Shown here: positions 12,270 through 22,900 of the stretch, in pieces
Layout: the number at the start of each line of letters is the position of its first letter
How positions within the stretch are numbered: the first letter of the stretch is position 1
NCBI RefSeq assembly: GCF_029962835.1
Contig: NC_080588.1
Location: 69,098,501-69,162,500, forward strand
Source: Magnolia sinica
Lineage: Eukaryota; Streptophyta; Magnoliopsida; Magnoliales; Magnoliaceae
DNA: 64,000 bases
Direction: 5' to 3'
Notes under the pieces: generated by a model
Told to the model about the DNA's origin: nothing
Database searches by the model: none
The model's input: the letters and a program-made list of their open reading frames with translations, nothing else
Program-made: the position numbers and the translations under genes

Positions 12270-13031
12270 TTTTGCCAAGCTCAGAGAAGTCAAGCAAAAC
12301 TTGAACTTCTCCACATCAACAACCTTTGTAAGCATGTTTGCAGGATTCTCACTGATTTAAATCTTCTCAAGAGTGACATCTCCTTCCTCTAGCATCTATC
12401 GGATAAAATGATGATGAACATTAATGTGTTTAGTTCAGGAGTGATACACCAAATTCTTCGCCAAATTGATCATGTTTTCACTACCACAATGCACAAGCTA
12501 GCACAACTTCCTATTGAAATCACAACTCATTAATTATTCCTTTCAACCAAACAACTTCCTTGAATGCTTTCATTACCGCTATATATTCATCTTCGATTAT
12601 GGAAAGTGCAAACACGGACTGAAGCTTTAACATTTAATTGATAGCTCTACCTGCTAACATAAACGAATAACTGGAAGTTGACCTTCTATTATTCAGATTC
12701 TCTTCATAATTCGCATCCATATAGCATACAAGTTTCTCCTCAGAATTTTCAAAAATCAAGAAGTAGTCCATCATAGTTCGTATGTAATGAAGTAACCATT
12801 TCGTTGTTTCCCAATGTTGTTTGCTGGGGTTTGACATATATCTGCTCACAACACCAACCACATGTAAAATATCCAGCATGTAAAAACCATGGCATACATA
12901 AGACTACTAACCGTCCTAGAGTAGGGCATACGAGATATATACATCTTTTCTTTATCTAACATAAGACATAACTCCGAAGAAAGCCGAAAGTGAGAAGCGT
13001 GGGGTGTGCTAACTGATCTTGCATTTTCCAT
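12270..13031 (-). pseudogene. Copia RT C-terminus and RNase H remnant
   Basis: Minus-strand frames carry the palm end (SRMPYSRTVSSLMYAM), RHYIRT-like HWETTKWLLHYIRTMMDYFL, the RNase H block LVCYMDANYEENLNNRRSTS, then EDEYIAVMKAFKEVVWLKGI and, after further stops, the closing ENPANMLTKVVDVEKFKFC motif. Stops and frame changes are frequent, so this is a relic. Confidence 0.75.
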
Positions 13032-13043
13032 TCCAAACTTGAG

Positions 13044-13760
13044 TCAGACATTCTCAAGATATTCCTGCTTAAATAACCATTGCATGCTCTTTTCTCTATC
13101 TATGTGTATATCGATGCTGAGAATCCTCTTTTCAACCCCTAGATTTTTCATCTCAAATATCCTAGATAACTGAGCCTTCAATATGTTAATTTTAGATATG
13201 TTATGGCTGGCGATAAGTATATCATCAAAACACAATACCGAAATAATGAATTATGTTACTCAGTGATGTAAAATAGACACAATGATTAAATTCACTTTTG
13301 ATAAATAACTGACTCAATATAAAATAATCAAAATTTTTATATCACTGCTTATGCGACAATTTTAGGCCGTACAACAACCTCTTTAACCTGCAAACTAAAT
13401 TCTCATTGCCCTGCACCTCGAACCTTTCAGGTTTCTTTAAGTAAATCTGTTCTTCTAGTTCCTTATGTAGAAACGTCGTCTTCACATCTGACTGTTCCGG
13501 TTCCAGATTTTATTGGGCAACCAAAGTCAATACAAATCTGATAAATACTTGATTTATCACTGTCGTGAATATCTCATCAAAGTCCACACCCTCCTTCTGA
13601 GCATAACTCTTTGCTATCAATCTATCCTCGTACTTATGCACTTTCTTTCGGTAAATCCACTTGCAACCGATCACTTTCTGCCCAATGAGCAGCTCTATTA
13701 GCTTCCACGTTTTATTTTTATACAAAGAGTTTATCTTATCATGCATCACTACCATCTACT
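13044..13760 (-). pseudogene. Copia reverse transcriptase remnant
   Basis: The N-terminal RT block NKTWKLIELLIGQKVIGCKW (13510-13755) is followed by KVHKYEDRLIAKSYAQKEGV. The catalytic region reads CFDDILIASHNIS (13235 downward) instead of the usual YVDD, with the first tyrosine-valine pair altered. Several stops separate these blocks. Confidence 0.75.
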
Positions 13761-14199
13761 TCTCTACATCTTTATCTTCCAGTGTTTCGTGAAAAGTAGA
13801 CAGGTCTCCCTCATCTGTAATGTTAGTAAATGCAACGTTTGAGTCCATGTATCTCAATGGTACCCAGCGGTCCCTTTATGTATTTTTCCTAACAAGTGAC
13901 TGCTCCACCTCTTCCCGTACCTTTACCTACAACCTAGGTTCTTCAAGTGTTTCACCCTTGTATATTTTAACATCAATTTCTGATTTTATTTATTTATTTA
14001 TTTATTTTGTTTCCTTATGTTCATCCTTCCGAAATAAGGAACCTTCATTAAACTTGATATCTCGGCTAAATATGATTTTTCATGAAACCTAGTCATACAA
14101 TCTGTAACATTCTACCCCATTTCCATAGCTGACAAAAGTATACTTCATAGCCCTTTACTATAGTTATTCTCTCTCAACTAATAGTACATGAAAGTTAGC

Positions 14200-14931
14200 A
14201 TCACAATAAAATATCTGTAACCCTGAGTAATCAATTACCCGACCACTCTATGCTGCTTTAGGAATTTTACAATCAATTGTTGTAGAGGAAAATCGATTTA
14301 CTAAATAGTAAGTCATAAAGATGGCTTCAGCCCATAGTTTTTTGTCCAACCTAGAATTACTTAATATACTCCGAGTCCTTTCCAAAAGAGTCAAATTTAT
14401 ATCTTTAGTTACGCCACTCTGCTCTGGTGTATGCCTTACTGTGTTATGCCTCACTATCTCTTCATTCTTATACTATTGGTTAAATTTTCTTTAAGTAAAT
14501 TCACCGTCATTATCTATCCTTAAAATTTTCACATTCTGTCTTGTCTGATTTTCAAGAATTGCTTTTCATATCTTAAAAGTGGTAAAAACCTTAGATTTAT
14601 GTTTCAAAACATAAACTCAAACTTTCTTGAAGAATTCGTTAATAAATGTAATAAAGAATGACGACCCTCTTTTAAAAACAACAGGAGGCGACCCTTCTCT
14701 AGAGACAACAAGCGATGACCATCTTCTAAAACACAACAGGCGACGACCCTGCCACATCCGAATACACATAATCCAGCTAACCTTACTGACGTGCTTCTCG
14801 ATTTTAAAGCTTGACCTTAATTGTTTCCCATATATGCAATACTCACAGATATCAAAATCAAAACTTTTAAAATTAGGAATTAAACGACAATCAAAAAGTA
14901 CCTTTATACCTTACTTACTCATGTGGCCAAG
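14200..14931 (-). pseudogene. Copia integrase remnant (left of the solo LTR)
   Basis: Next to the solo LTR the frame reads GHMSK then a stop, followed by FDFDICEYCIYGKQ, the second half of the HHCC zinc finger. Further along, 14248-14454 encodes RHNTVRHTPEQSGV and LLERTRSILSNSRLDKKLWA, the region around the catalytic glutamate and beyond, in degraded form. Confidence 0.7.
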
Positions 14932-15634
14932 TGATGTAGAGTGGGTCGCGGACAGTTACATGGCCAAGATGGATCAGAAAAGACCCGGTCGACGACAGAA
15001 GTAATCCAGACCATCGAACCTTAAATCGGGCATATCTTGCAATCCGAAATGAGTTATCTGACGCAAAATATATGATTTTGGGGTAGAACGAGCTACTGAA
15101 GCCAACCAACCCGGCTATGCTAGGTTGCGCAGCCTGGAATTGTGAAAAACCCCTAGATCGATGGTCGTTTCCCTGTTTTAATTTCGTTTTTACTATAAAT
15201 AGCAAGTTTTAGTTTGATTATAACTCTTCATCCGTCGGGCTTTAGAAGTTGCGCCCAACATGAAAAGAGCTTAGAATAATTAGGAGAACGGTTTGGTGAA
15301 GCCAAATAGGACACTTACTATTTTTGGCCGAAAACCTTGCGCACTAGTAGACATCACGACCGTCTATAAATAGTAAGTTTACTATTTATAGTAAGTCGCG
15401 GATTCTAAGAGTTTGAGTTGTAGTTTGATTCTGATTTCTTTCCCATTGCTTGGTACTTCTATTTAAAGGGTTGTGAACTCGTTTTTATTCATCAATGAAT
15501 CAATTTCAAATTTTTTAGAATTTATTTCTATTTTCTACTTTCTTTCCCCGTGGATTCGAGAAGTCTTTGTGAGGAGTCCAGAGAAGCTCTGTGGATTCGG
15601 AGTAGTTATCCTCATCACGTTCATCCCTGCGTCA
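14932..15634 (+). mobile_element. Solo LTR of a gypsy element related to 34269-40234
   Basis: 703 bp with TGATG ... GCGTCA ends, flanked on both sides by a perfect 5-bp duplication, ccaag (14927-14931 and 15635-15639). It aligns along its length with the two 724-bp LTRs at 34269 and 39511. It lacks a 21-bp stretch present in them near the 3' end. No internal region remains, so it formed by LTR-LTR recombination. It interrupts the copia zinc finger exactly within the codons for Leu-Gly. Confidence 0.92.
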
Positions 15635-15966
15635 CCAAGGCACACATGCCATAAATGTATCGACATAGACTCTACTATAGACACTGTAGCTCCGCCTGAT
15701 ATAGTATTCCCGATCAACTTATAAAAATTTTCGCTCATCTGTGCTTTTATAGCTGTAAGTGCCCATTTTGAAACTTTTAAAACACTTTTATAACTAGCAA
15801 ACTTGCACCTAAGTGCATTTAGAGCTCCTAGAGAGATCATATTCTTCTTTAAAATTGAAACTTGCCTCATATTGGTCAGATTACGCTCCACCCCATAAAA
15901 CATCCTAATGCGAACTGAACCAATTCCAACCATCTTACAAGCATAATCATTGGCCATAGGAACCAA
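15635..15966 (-). pseudogene. Copia pre-integrase zinc-finger region (right of the solo LTR)
   Basis: The minus-strand frame runs VERNLTNMRQVSILKKNMIS, LGALNALRCKF, then MSIHLWHVCLG, where it meets the solo LTR. This is the gag-pre-integrase domain up to the first part of the HHCC motif. The remaining half is at 14931 and below. Confidence 0.75.
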
Positions 15967-16275
15967 GCCATCATCATACTCGTTATATGTGGTGAACCAA
16001 CTCTAATGAGGACACATATGATATGATGCTCCTATATGTAAAATTCACTCCTGATAGAAGCAACCATTTTAGATACTAACAACACATCATAACCATCCAA
16101 TTTTTCACCCGATTCTACTGAATTGGCTTCTTTTGACCAATCATCTGATTTCTCCTCCTTCTGGATTTTGGAATATTGTCAATCCTTCTTTATGTCCCAC
16201 CCTCTGACAATTGCATCACTTCAACTTGCATTTGTCTTTTGATTGGATATAGATCACGACTTCTCATTCTTTTCC

Positions 16276-16899
16276 TCAAACAATCTTCATCGAGCAAACA
16301 ATGCCTTCGCAGAAGTATTGCCTCCACTCTTCCTTCTCAACTGTTTCGACTAAAGGGCTGAAATAACGGTATCGACGTCCAAGGTACCTACCATAGCACA
16401 GAGTATCAATTAAATACTCGTAGGACTCGGGCAGATATGTCAACAAAATTAAGGATTTGTCTTCTTCGTCGATCTTCACATCCACACTTGTCAACTCGTA
16501 AACCAGTTTGTTGAAGACATTAATATGCTTAGAGAGATACGACCTTTCTACCATCTTTAGAGTGTAAAATCGTCTCTTTAAATATAGACGATTGATGAGA
16601 AACTTTGTCATGTAGATGCTCTCCATCTTCGTCCATAAGCTCGCAGTAGTCATCTCATCAATGACATTATAAAGGACTTCATCAGCCAAGCAGAATTAGA
16701 TTGTGTTAATCGTCATCTGATCAAGTTCATCCAAATCATCTTCCTTCATAGATTCTGGACAATGCATTTTCCCAAGGAGTGCATACTGCAATCCTTGCCG
16801 AACCAGGAGGGCTTTCATCTTCAACCTCCATAGTTTAAAATGGTTTTTTCTTGTGAACTTCTTTGTCTCGAATTTCACATTCGATCCCATCGATGCCAT
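16276..16899 (-). pseudogene. Copia gag
   Basis: It starts at the ATG at 16899 (MASMGSNVKFETKKF), matching the N-terminus of Tnt1-type gag (KFTRKNHFKLWRLKMKALLV, LLGKMHCPESMKEDDLDELD). One in-frame stop at about 16690 interrupts it. It continues in the same frame as a UBN2-type gag domain (ADEVLYNVIDEMTTASLWTK ... FINRLYLKRRFYTLKMVE-like) to 16276. The CCHC knuckle normally downstream is not seen. Confidence 0.75.
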
Positions 16900-16929
16900 G
16901 TTTTTAGATTCAAATTAATACCTACCACT

Positions 16930-17468
16930 TGTTGGGCGCAGAAGCAACCTCAGTTCAAATTAAACAAGCAATAGAAAATGAAAAATCTAAGCGCACACAG
17001 AGAACATACGAGATTTTATGTGGAAAACCCTTGAGGAAATAAACCACAACACAAAACGATGATTATCCACTATAATCAGAAGAATGTTATAAGAGATGGA
17101 ACAACTTACAGTAAAAATCCTAACTTTTTCATGAAAACCCTTAAGAATTCGCACTAGGCTCCAAAACCCACAAAACTTCATTCTACTCTAGGTTCTCCAA
17201 ACCCTAATCACAATTCATATGATATTTATACACTTCCGTACACGATTAGGAAATAAAATCTACACTTATGCATTCCGTCAGTTGGACCTAGAGTGACCTT
17301 TAGTTGGATTGAACTGAATCGACTCGCAAACCCTCGATTGAATCGAAAACGTGCAAAAGTGGATAACATGCAATCCGAGAATCCACCTCTATTTTGGTCA
17401 AATCAACCGGAACACCAGTCGAACTGAGACAAGACTTCTTACACTAAATTAAAGGCACTTCATCAACA
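16930..17468 (-). repeat. 5' LTR of the copia element
   Basis: 539 bp with TGTTG ... CAACA ends, homologous to 11588-12152. The many differences between the two LTRs indicate an old insertion. Confidence 0.8.
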
Positions 17469-18970
17469 TAATTTAATGATTGAAGTAGATTTCATATAAT
17501 TTTTTACAGTGGGCCATGTAAAAATCAAGGGTGGGTGTCTCTCCTAACCATTTCCTTTAGTGCGGCTCACCAAAACCATAGATCAATTTTTTTTTGGGCA
17601 TCCTTAATAACATTATACATTATAGAGGATGTAAAGGGTTATGATTTTTGGCAGGGTCCACCTTGATGTTTATGTAGCGTCTACTCTGATCAATAGATGC
17701 GTAATCCTAATTTAAGTTCACATTAAAATTAAAATTAAAAAAAAAAAAAAAAAAAAAAACAAGAAGAAGAAGAAGAAGATGACTTGTGATTCTAATAGTT
17801 CATATAAAAGAAAACAGTTGGAAAAAGATGTTCACCCTTGATTTCTATAGTCAATGATTACATGAAATCTTAAATATTTAAGCTTGGAGCCTGTTGAGTC
17901 CATCTGTGATTCAAGCGGGCTATATCAAAGGAATCATCCTGGAGGATGATATACTTTTCAATCAGGTAGTGCACCTGAATCAACGAGGTGGGTGCTTTTT
18001 CGGCCCTTAGCCTAACATGAGGTGATGCATCCAATAATTATGATGAATTTTACGTAAATATTATGGTGGCGCGCCATACCCATCTGTGGGCATGCAAGCC
18101 CAACCACTGAACGAAGTGGTACGATGGTAATACAGATTAATAAGGCAGCTGTTTGCAAACCATTTCTAAAAAAGTAGCAAAATTTAAAATTTCTGGTAAT
18201 GATTAGATATTACCTGAATACCTCCTTAGTGGGTGTTACCCTTACTGGGTAGGGCTCACCTTGATAAATTTTTTATATATCCAGGCTGTCCACACGTTTT
18301 TTAAGCTTATTTTAGTTCTATTTGACTTACTAATGGGTTGAATTTAAAAGAAACATTACAGTAGGCATTACTGTAGGCCCTAAAGTTTTTAATGGTGGAT
18401 ATTCTATCATCACTTTTTCCTATGGTGTGGTCCACCCGAAAATTTGGATCCGCTTAATATTTTGGACAACGTCCTAAAATGGTGTGGAAAAACGAATGGA
18501 CGGTGTGGATATAAAACACATCATTAAGGTGAGTCCAATGGTAAGGGTAACACCTACTGAGGTGTCACCGCCCACCGGTGTTGCCCGGTTAAAACCTGAT
18601 CCGGTCCCAAAAATTCCATATTAATTAGGTAGTTGTTGGTTAAAGTCCTTATGAAATAATAAAATAAAAGCCGACTACTTTACTATACTTTCTAAAGGTC
18701 TTCGTCCTTGAATTCGATCATGGGAGGAATGGGAACCCCACAGGGACTGATAGCAGCATTTATGTTGGATCCGTGCTAAGCTGCGCAGATTGCGCACGAA
18801 AGCACCACCCATCACCAGAACTACCGCGACCCACCGTAAAGCTCACATAATCATTTCTCATCGTTGGCGAGATTCAAAGGGCATTTCGGTCAAATCCCCC
18901 TTTTATGCCTTCTGCTCTACATTACGCGGAAGCGCGTAAAATGCGCCGCAAGTGTGCTGAGGTGGCAACG
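17469..18970. other. Intergenic region upstream of the SKU5-like gene
   Basis: No coding sequence is recognised. It holds an A-run followed by an AAG repeat (about 17735-17780), the inverted-repeat element at 18222-18563, and a more GC-rich stretch from about 18770 that leads into the presumed promoter. Confidence 0.55.
18222..18563. mobile_element. Foldback/MITE with ~40-bp inverted ends
   Basis: About 342 bp. The left end contains GTGGGTGTTACCCTTAC and the right end, reverse-complemented, GTAGGTGTTACCCTTAC, within a roughly 40-bp imperfect inverted repeat also ending in a CTCACCT-like block. The interior carries the boxes of the dispersed family, including 'gtggtccacccgaaaatttg' and 'aatggacggtgtggatataa'. 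No clear target-site duplication is seen. Confidence 0.65.
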
Positions 18971-18974
18971 CCGA

Positions 18975-19069
18975 GTGCTCGTTTTAAAAGGAGAGCTGTC
19001 GCTGCTGTGAGATGACCTGAGCGGTGATAGAGCTTGATCTGTCGAGGAGAGAGTATTGCAATCTATCAG
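18975..19069 (+). promoter_or_regulatory. Probable core promoter and non-coding first exon of the SKU5-like gene
   Basis: A TTTTAAAAGG box at about 18983 could act as a TATA element. The following sequence ends in CAG|gtggg at 19069, a good splice donor. The matching acceptor is atgcag at 19906-19911, directly before the last 38 bases of 5'UTR. Inference from splice signals only; no transcript evidence. Confidence 0.45.
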
Positions 19070-19164
19070 GTGGGCTTGTTTGGATCTACTTTTTGTTTTA
19101 GATCGGGATTTGATTTTATTTGATTTGATTTAGTTGAGATAGAAGTTGCTAGGAGTAAAGAATG

Positions 19165-19590
19165 GTCAGTTGTCCGTACAAGTATGACCCATGGTTACGT
19201 TGATCCAGACCGTTGATTTGATGGGCATTGTAAGTGGTCATGGTTGGCCTACTTGATTTTACTTTGTTCTGAATGGTTGGTTTTTTGTCGAAGATCAGTC
19301 CTATGTACAAGTGGGGCCCACCGTTTTGATAATCCAGACCGTTGGTTTGATGGGCATTGCGAGGGGGGGTTTCGGTTTCTGCCAGTTGATTTTAGTTTGT
19401 TCTGAGTGGTTGGTTTTAGTCCAAGATTGGTCGTCCGTACAAGTGGGGTCCATGGTTTTTGGTGATCCAGCCATTGATTTGATGGGCATTGCAGGAGGGG
19501 GGTCATGGTTGCTCCTGGTTGATTAGAGGGATTTGTTTTGATCCTGTGAAACTGAGTGGGGCCCATGTTTTAGTGGTTAAGACCGTTGAT
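19165..19590 (+). repeat. Minisatellite, ~130-bp period, about 3.5 copies, in the 5'UTR intron
   Basis: Units begin near 19172, 19302 and 19433, with a shortened fourth near 19542. Each contains GTACAAGTGGGG-like, CCAGACCGTTGATTTGATGG-like and TTCTGAATGGTTGGTTTT-like blocks. The copies are diverged by roughly one base in ten by eye. Confidence 0.75.
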
Positions 19591-19949
19591 CTGATCATCC
19601 CCACCGTGTAGATCGACGATCATCCCTCAATGTCATCAAGATAGGAACTGCATAGCCATTCAATATGATATCTGGCGTAATCGCCCATCCATGGTAGAAC
19701 CCACGAGATGGATGATCTGGATCCTCAAAAGTGAGCCCCACCCAACTGAAATTAGCAGCATAGCATAATGTTGCATTTCTAATCTTATCATAAGATGTTT
19801 GAGCATTTAGTATAATTTCTGGTAAGATTGTAATGCTTATATGCTATGGTGTTCTATCATCTCTGCCTTTCTTGTTCTAAATTCTCTGTGCTTGTATATG
19901 TATGGATGCAGAAACCAGAGTAGCGCCGAAGAGATCTCTGTCTACGAAA

Positions 19950-22900
19950 ATGAGACCAGTGGTCCTGCATTTGTTTTGTCTAGCTTTAGCTTGTTTGAGC
20001 ATCTTTCAGGTGAGAGGAGACGACCCATACAGATATTTCACCTGGACTGTTACCTATGGAACAAATTCACCTCTTGGCATCCCTCAACAGGTTGGTCTTC
20101 ATGACTTTGGTGAATTGGTGTGTTAGACAAATGATGTTATGATGCATGCTACGTCAAAGTTTTATAAAGTGCTTTCCCCATACAATATATTTAGCAAATA
20201 CGTTTATTGATCTCATCTAGTGGGCCACCAGGATGATGGGCAATAGCCCAAAAACACAAGGATTGGATAATACTCGCCATCTGATCGGTGCAAGCTGCCT
20301 GCCGGATATGAACACCAAATTTCTAGTTTGCAGGATATTGGTTGGTTGGTTTGTTGGTCTGTTGTTCATTCACATGATGGTCAACTAAATGAATGGTCTT
20401 TATGTCTGTATATGCATGCCTCATGCGTGGGGTAGATGTTTTGGTGCATTTCCTCTTGTTAGACAAATGCTTAGGATGCACATTAGAGAACTGTTTTTAG
20501 TTACATTATTTGATATGATGTGATATTTTGGTTGGTTTTATTTTTATTTTATTTTATGTTATCTTGATGTTTTGGGTTTGTTGATTTTTGAAGGTTATCC
20601 TCATCAATGGAATGTTTCCTGGCCCTCGGCTTGATTGCGTGACCAATGACAACATTATCCTCAACCTCATTAATAAGCTGGATGAGCCATTCCTCTTGAC
20701 ATGGTAAGTTTCATTTCTTTCTTTAAGAAGAAATAGGCACTGTTTGGTTGAGTGAAATGGACCTTACAGGTGGACACGGTTCACCACAAATAGGAACTAA
20801 TGAACAGAACAGCAATCTCATTTTTTGGCATGACCCAACCATGGTCAGCCTCACCTGTTGCTAGGCAATGGAAAAACTAAAATCATTGTTTTGCTTGCCA
20901 AACATTATATGATACCACTTCTTTTTATTCCCCTTTTTACTGAAACAAATTGAATGATAGAGATTTGAACTTGTATCAATCTAAAATTTTCAGGTTTAGG
21001 TTCTAGAATTCCCCAACTTCCTTGCTAGGAAAACTCCTAGTTAGCTTTAGCTATGGAAACTAGTATAGGAAGGAAAAAAAAAAAAAAAAAGTAGACAACT
21101 TCTCCCACTGAGATTGCAATTTGAGGATACATTGTTTTTTTTTTTTTTTTTTTTGAAATGGTGATCACATTATTAAAAAAGGCCGAAGCCAAAGAAATAC
21201 AAAAGGAAATAAAAATACCAAAAAAAAAAAACCCCACTACAGATTAGACCAACTGCTGGGAAACTGATGTGTGTGCATAACATTAGCTGAATTGAGGATA
21301 CATTGTATTTTAGTGAAATTTCTCCCTCCTAATGAACTACGCATTTTAGTCATTAGATAATTGGAAGCCCAGTAGAGTTCTACAATCGATGCTAGTGGGT
21401 TAAGCTTAAAATTCAGCTCTGCTGCATTGAAAGAGGTGTTGTCTGAAAAGGTGGTCAAAAGAGCACAATGTCACCCATCATTCCTAAATTTCATGCTGGT
21501 TTTGTTCAACATCATTCCATGTAATATCCAGTTTCTTTCCTTTCCTTTTTTTTTCCCCCCTTTTCTTTTTTTCCTTCCCTCCTTTTACTTTTTGACATTT
21601 TAACCAAAGATTTAAGCTTTTGGTCATGTTTCATTTTAATCACATAATTGCATATCTTTTTCCTTCTTCTTTTGACATGTATTGATTTTCTGTTTGTCTT
21701 GAGTTAGAACTATGTTGGGACTGATAAGCATTCTTTGTGATGAAAATACTAGGAATGGCATTAAACAAAGGAAGAACTCGTGGCAAGATGGAGTGCTGGG
21801 GACCAATTGCCCAATCCCCCCAAACTCAAACTACACATACAAGTTCCAAACTAAAGATCAGATCGGAACCTTCACATACTTTCCATCAACCCAAATGCAC
21901 AGGGCTGCTGGAGGGTTTGGAGGTTTGAACGTCTATGAGAGACCAAGGATTCCAATCCCATTTCCCAGTCCTGATGGAGATTTCACTTTACTAGTTGGTG
22001 ATTGGTACAAAGCCAGTCATGAGGTTAGTAAGCCATAGAATTTCATTTCTTCTGTATGGTCATACATATGCAGATCATGGCTACATTAGTACTGGGAGCG
22101 TTTGAAATATTCACTGCAACAAGGCAAAAACTGGATATCTGAGTGTCATTTTCCTAAGTGACGGCTGACCCCAAAATAACAATGATGATATTGGTGAACT
22201 GATCCAAAAGGTTTAAAAAGGCGCACCTCTGTGTGCGTCTTAAACAGTATTTCAAATCATAAAGAGCTGCATCTGGCCAGCATTAGACTAAGACCATCTC
22301 AGCGGCTGAACCCTGACTCAAATATATAGGATAATAAGTTGATATTCTCATGTTTGATAGCGATGCGAAAGCAGAAGAAATAATGATTTCATATTTTGCA
22401 GGCATTACAGAAAAACTTGGACTCCGGGAACCCTCTCCCATTCCCTGATGGTGTTCTTATAAATGGTCAGCCCCACTCCACTTCTTTCAGTGGCGATCCA
22501 GGTAATCATTCCCATCACAATATCTCCTTTCCACTTTTAATTCCTTTTCAGTTCTCTGAAATAGGTGTTTCTACCCTTTCAGACTTCCTTCTTTAATTGG
22601 GTTTCTTGAATATTGAAACACAAATTTGAAAACCGTAATTTACACAGAATTTTCAGGGTAATATTTATGTACATGCATTTTATCTTAATTTGTTATTTAT
22701 TTGTTTTCCAGGGAAAACATACATGTTCAGGATCTCAAACGTAGGTTTGTCAACCTCATTTAACTTCAGGATTCAAGGACATAGTATGAAACTGGTTGAA
22801 GTAGAAGGATCTCACCCAATCCAGAATTTCTACAGTTCTCTCGATGTACATGTCGGCCAATCAGTGGCTGTCCTGGTCAAGTTAGATCAGCCACCCAAAG

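Larger units (their letters stand above)
11588..17468 (-). mobile_element. Ty1/copia retrotransposon, decayed, with both LTRs
   Basis: Direct LTRs at 11588-12152 (3') and 16930-17468 (5') are clearly homologous but diverged. The 5-bp flanks are gaatt and taatt, a four-of-five match consistent with a target-site duplication. Between them, on the minus strand, lie gag, pre-integrase zinc finger, integrase, RT and RNase H in Tnt1/Pseudoviridae order, all with stops and frameshifts. A primer-binding site beside the 5' LTR is barely recognisable. The purine tract before the 3' LTR reads GCTGGAGAT on the minus strand. The zinc finger is split by a solo gypsy LTR at 14932-15634. Confidence 0.85.

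Noticed and set aside
19902-19904. ATG in frame upstream of the SKU5-like start
   Set aside because: It lies within the splice acceptor tatggatgcag; the mature leader has ATG 19950 as first start.
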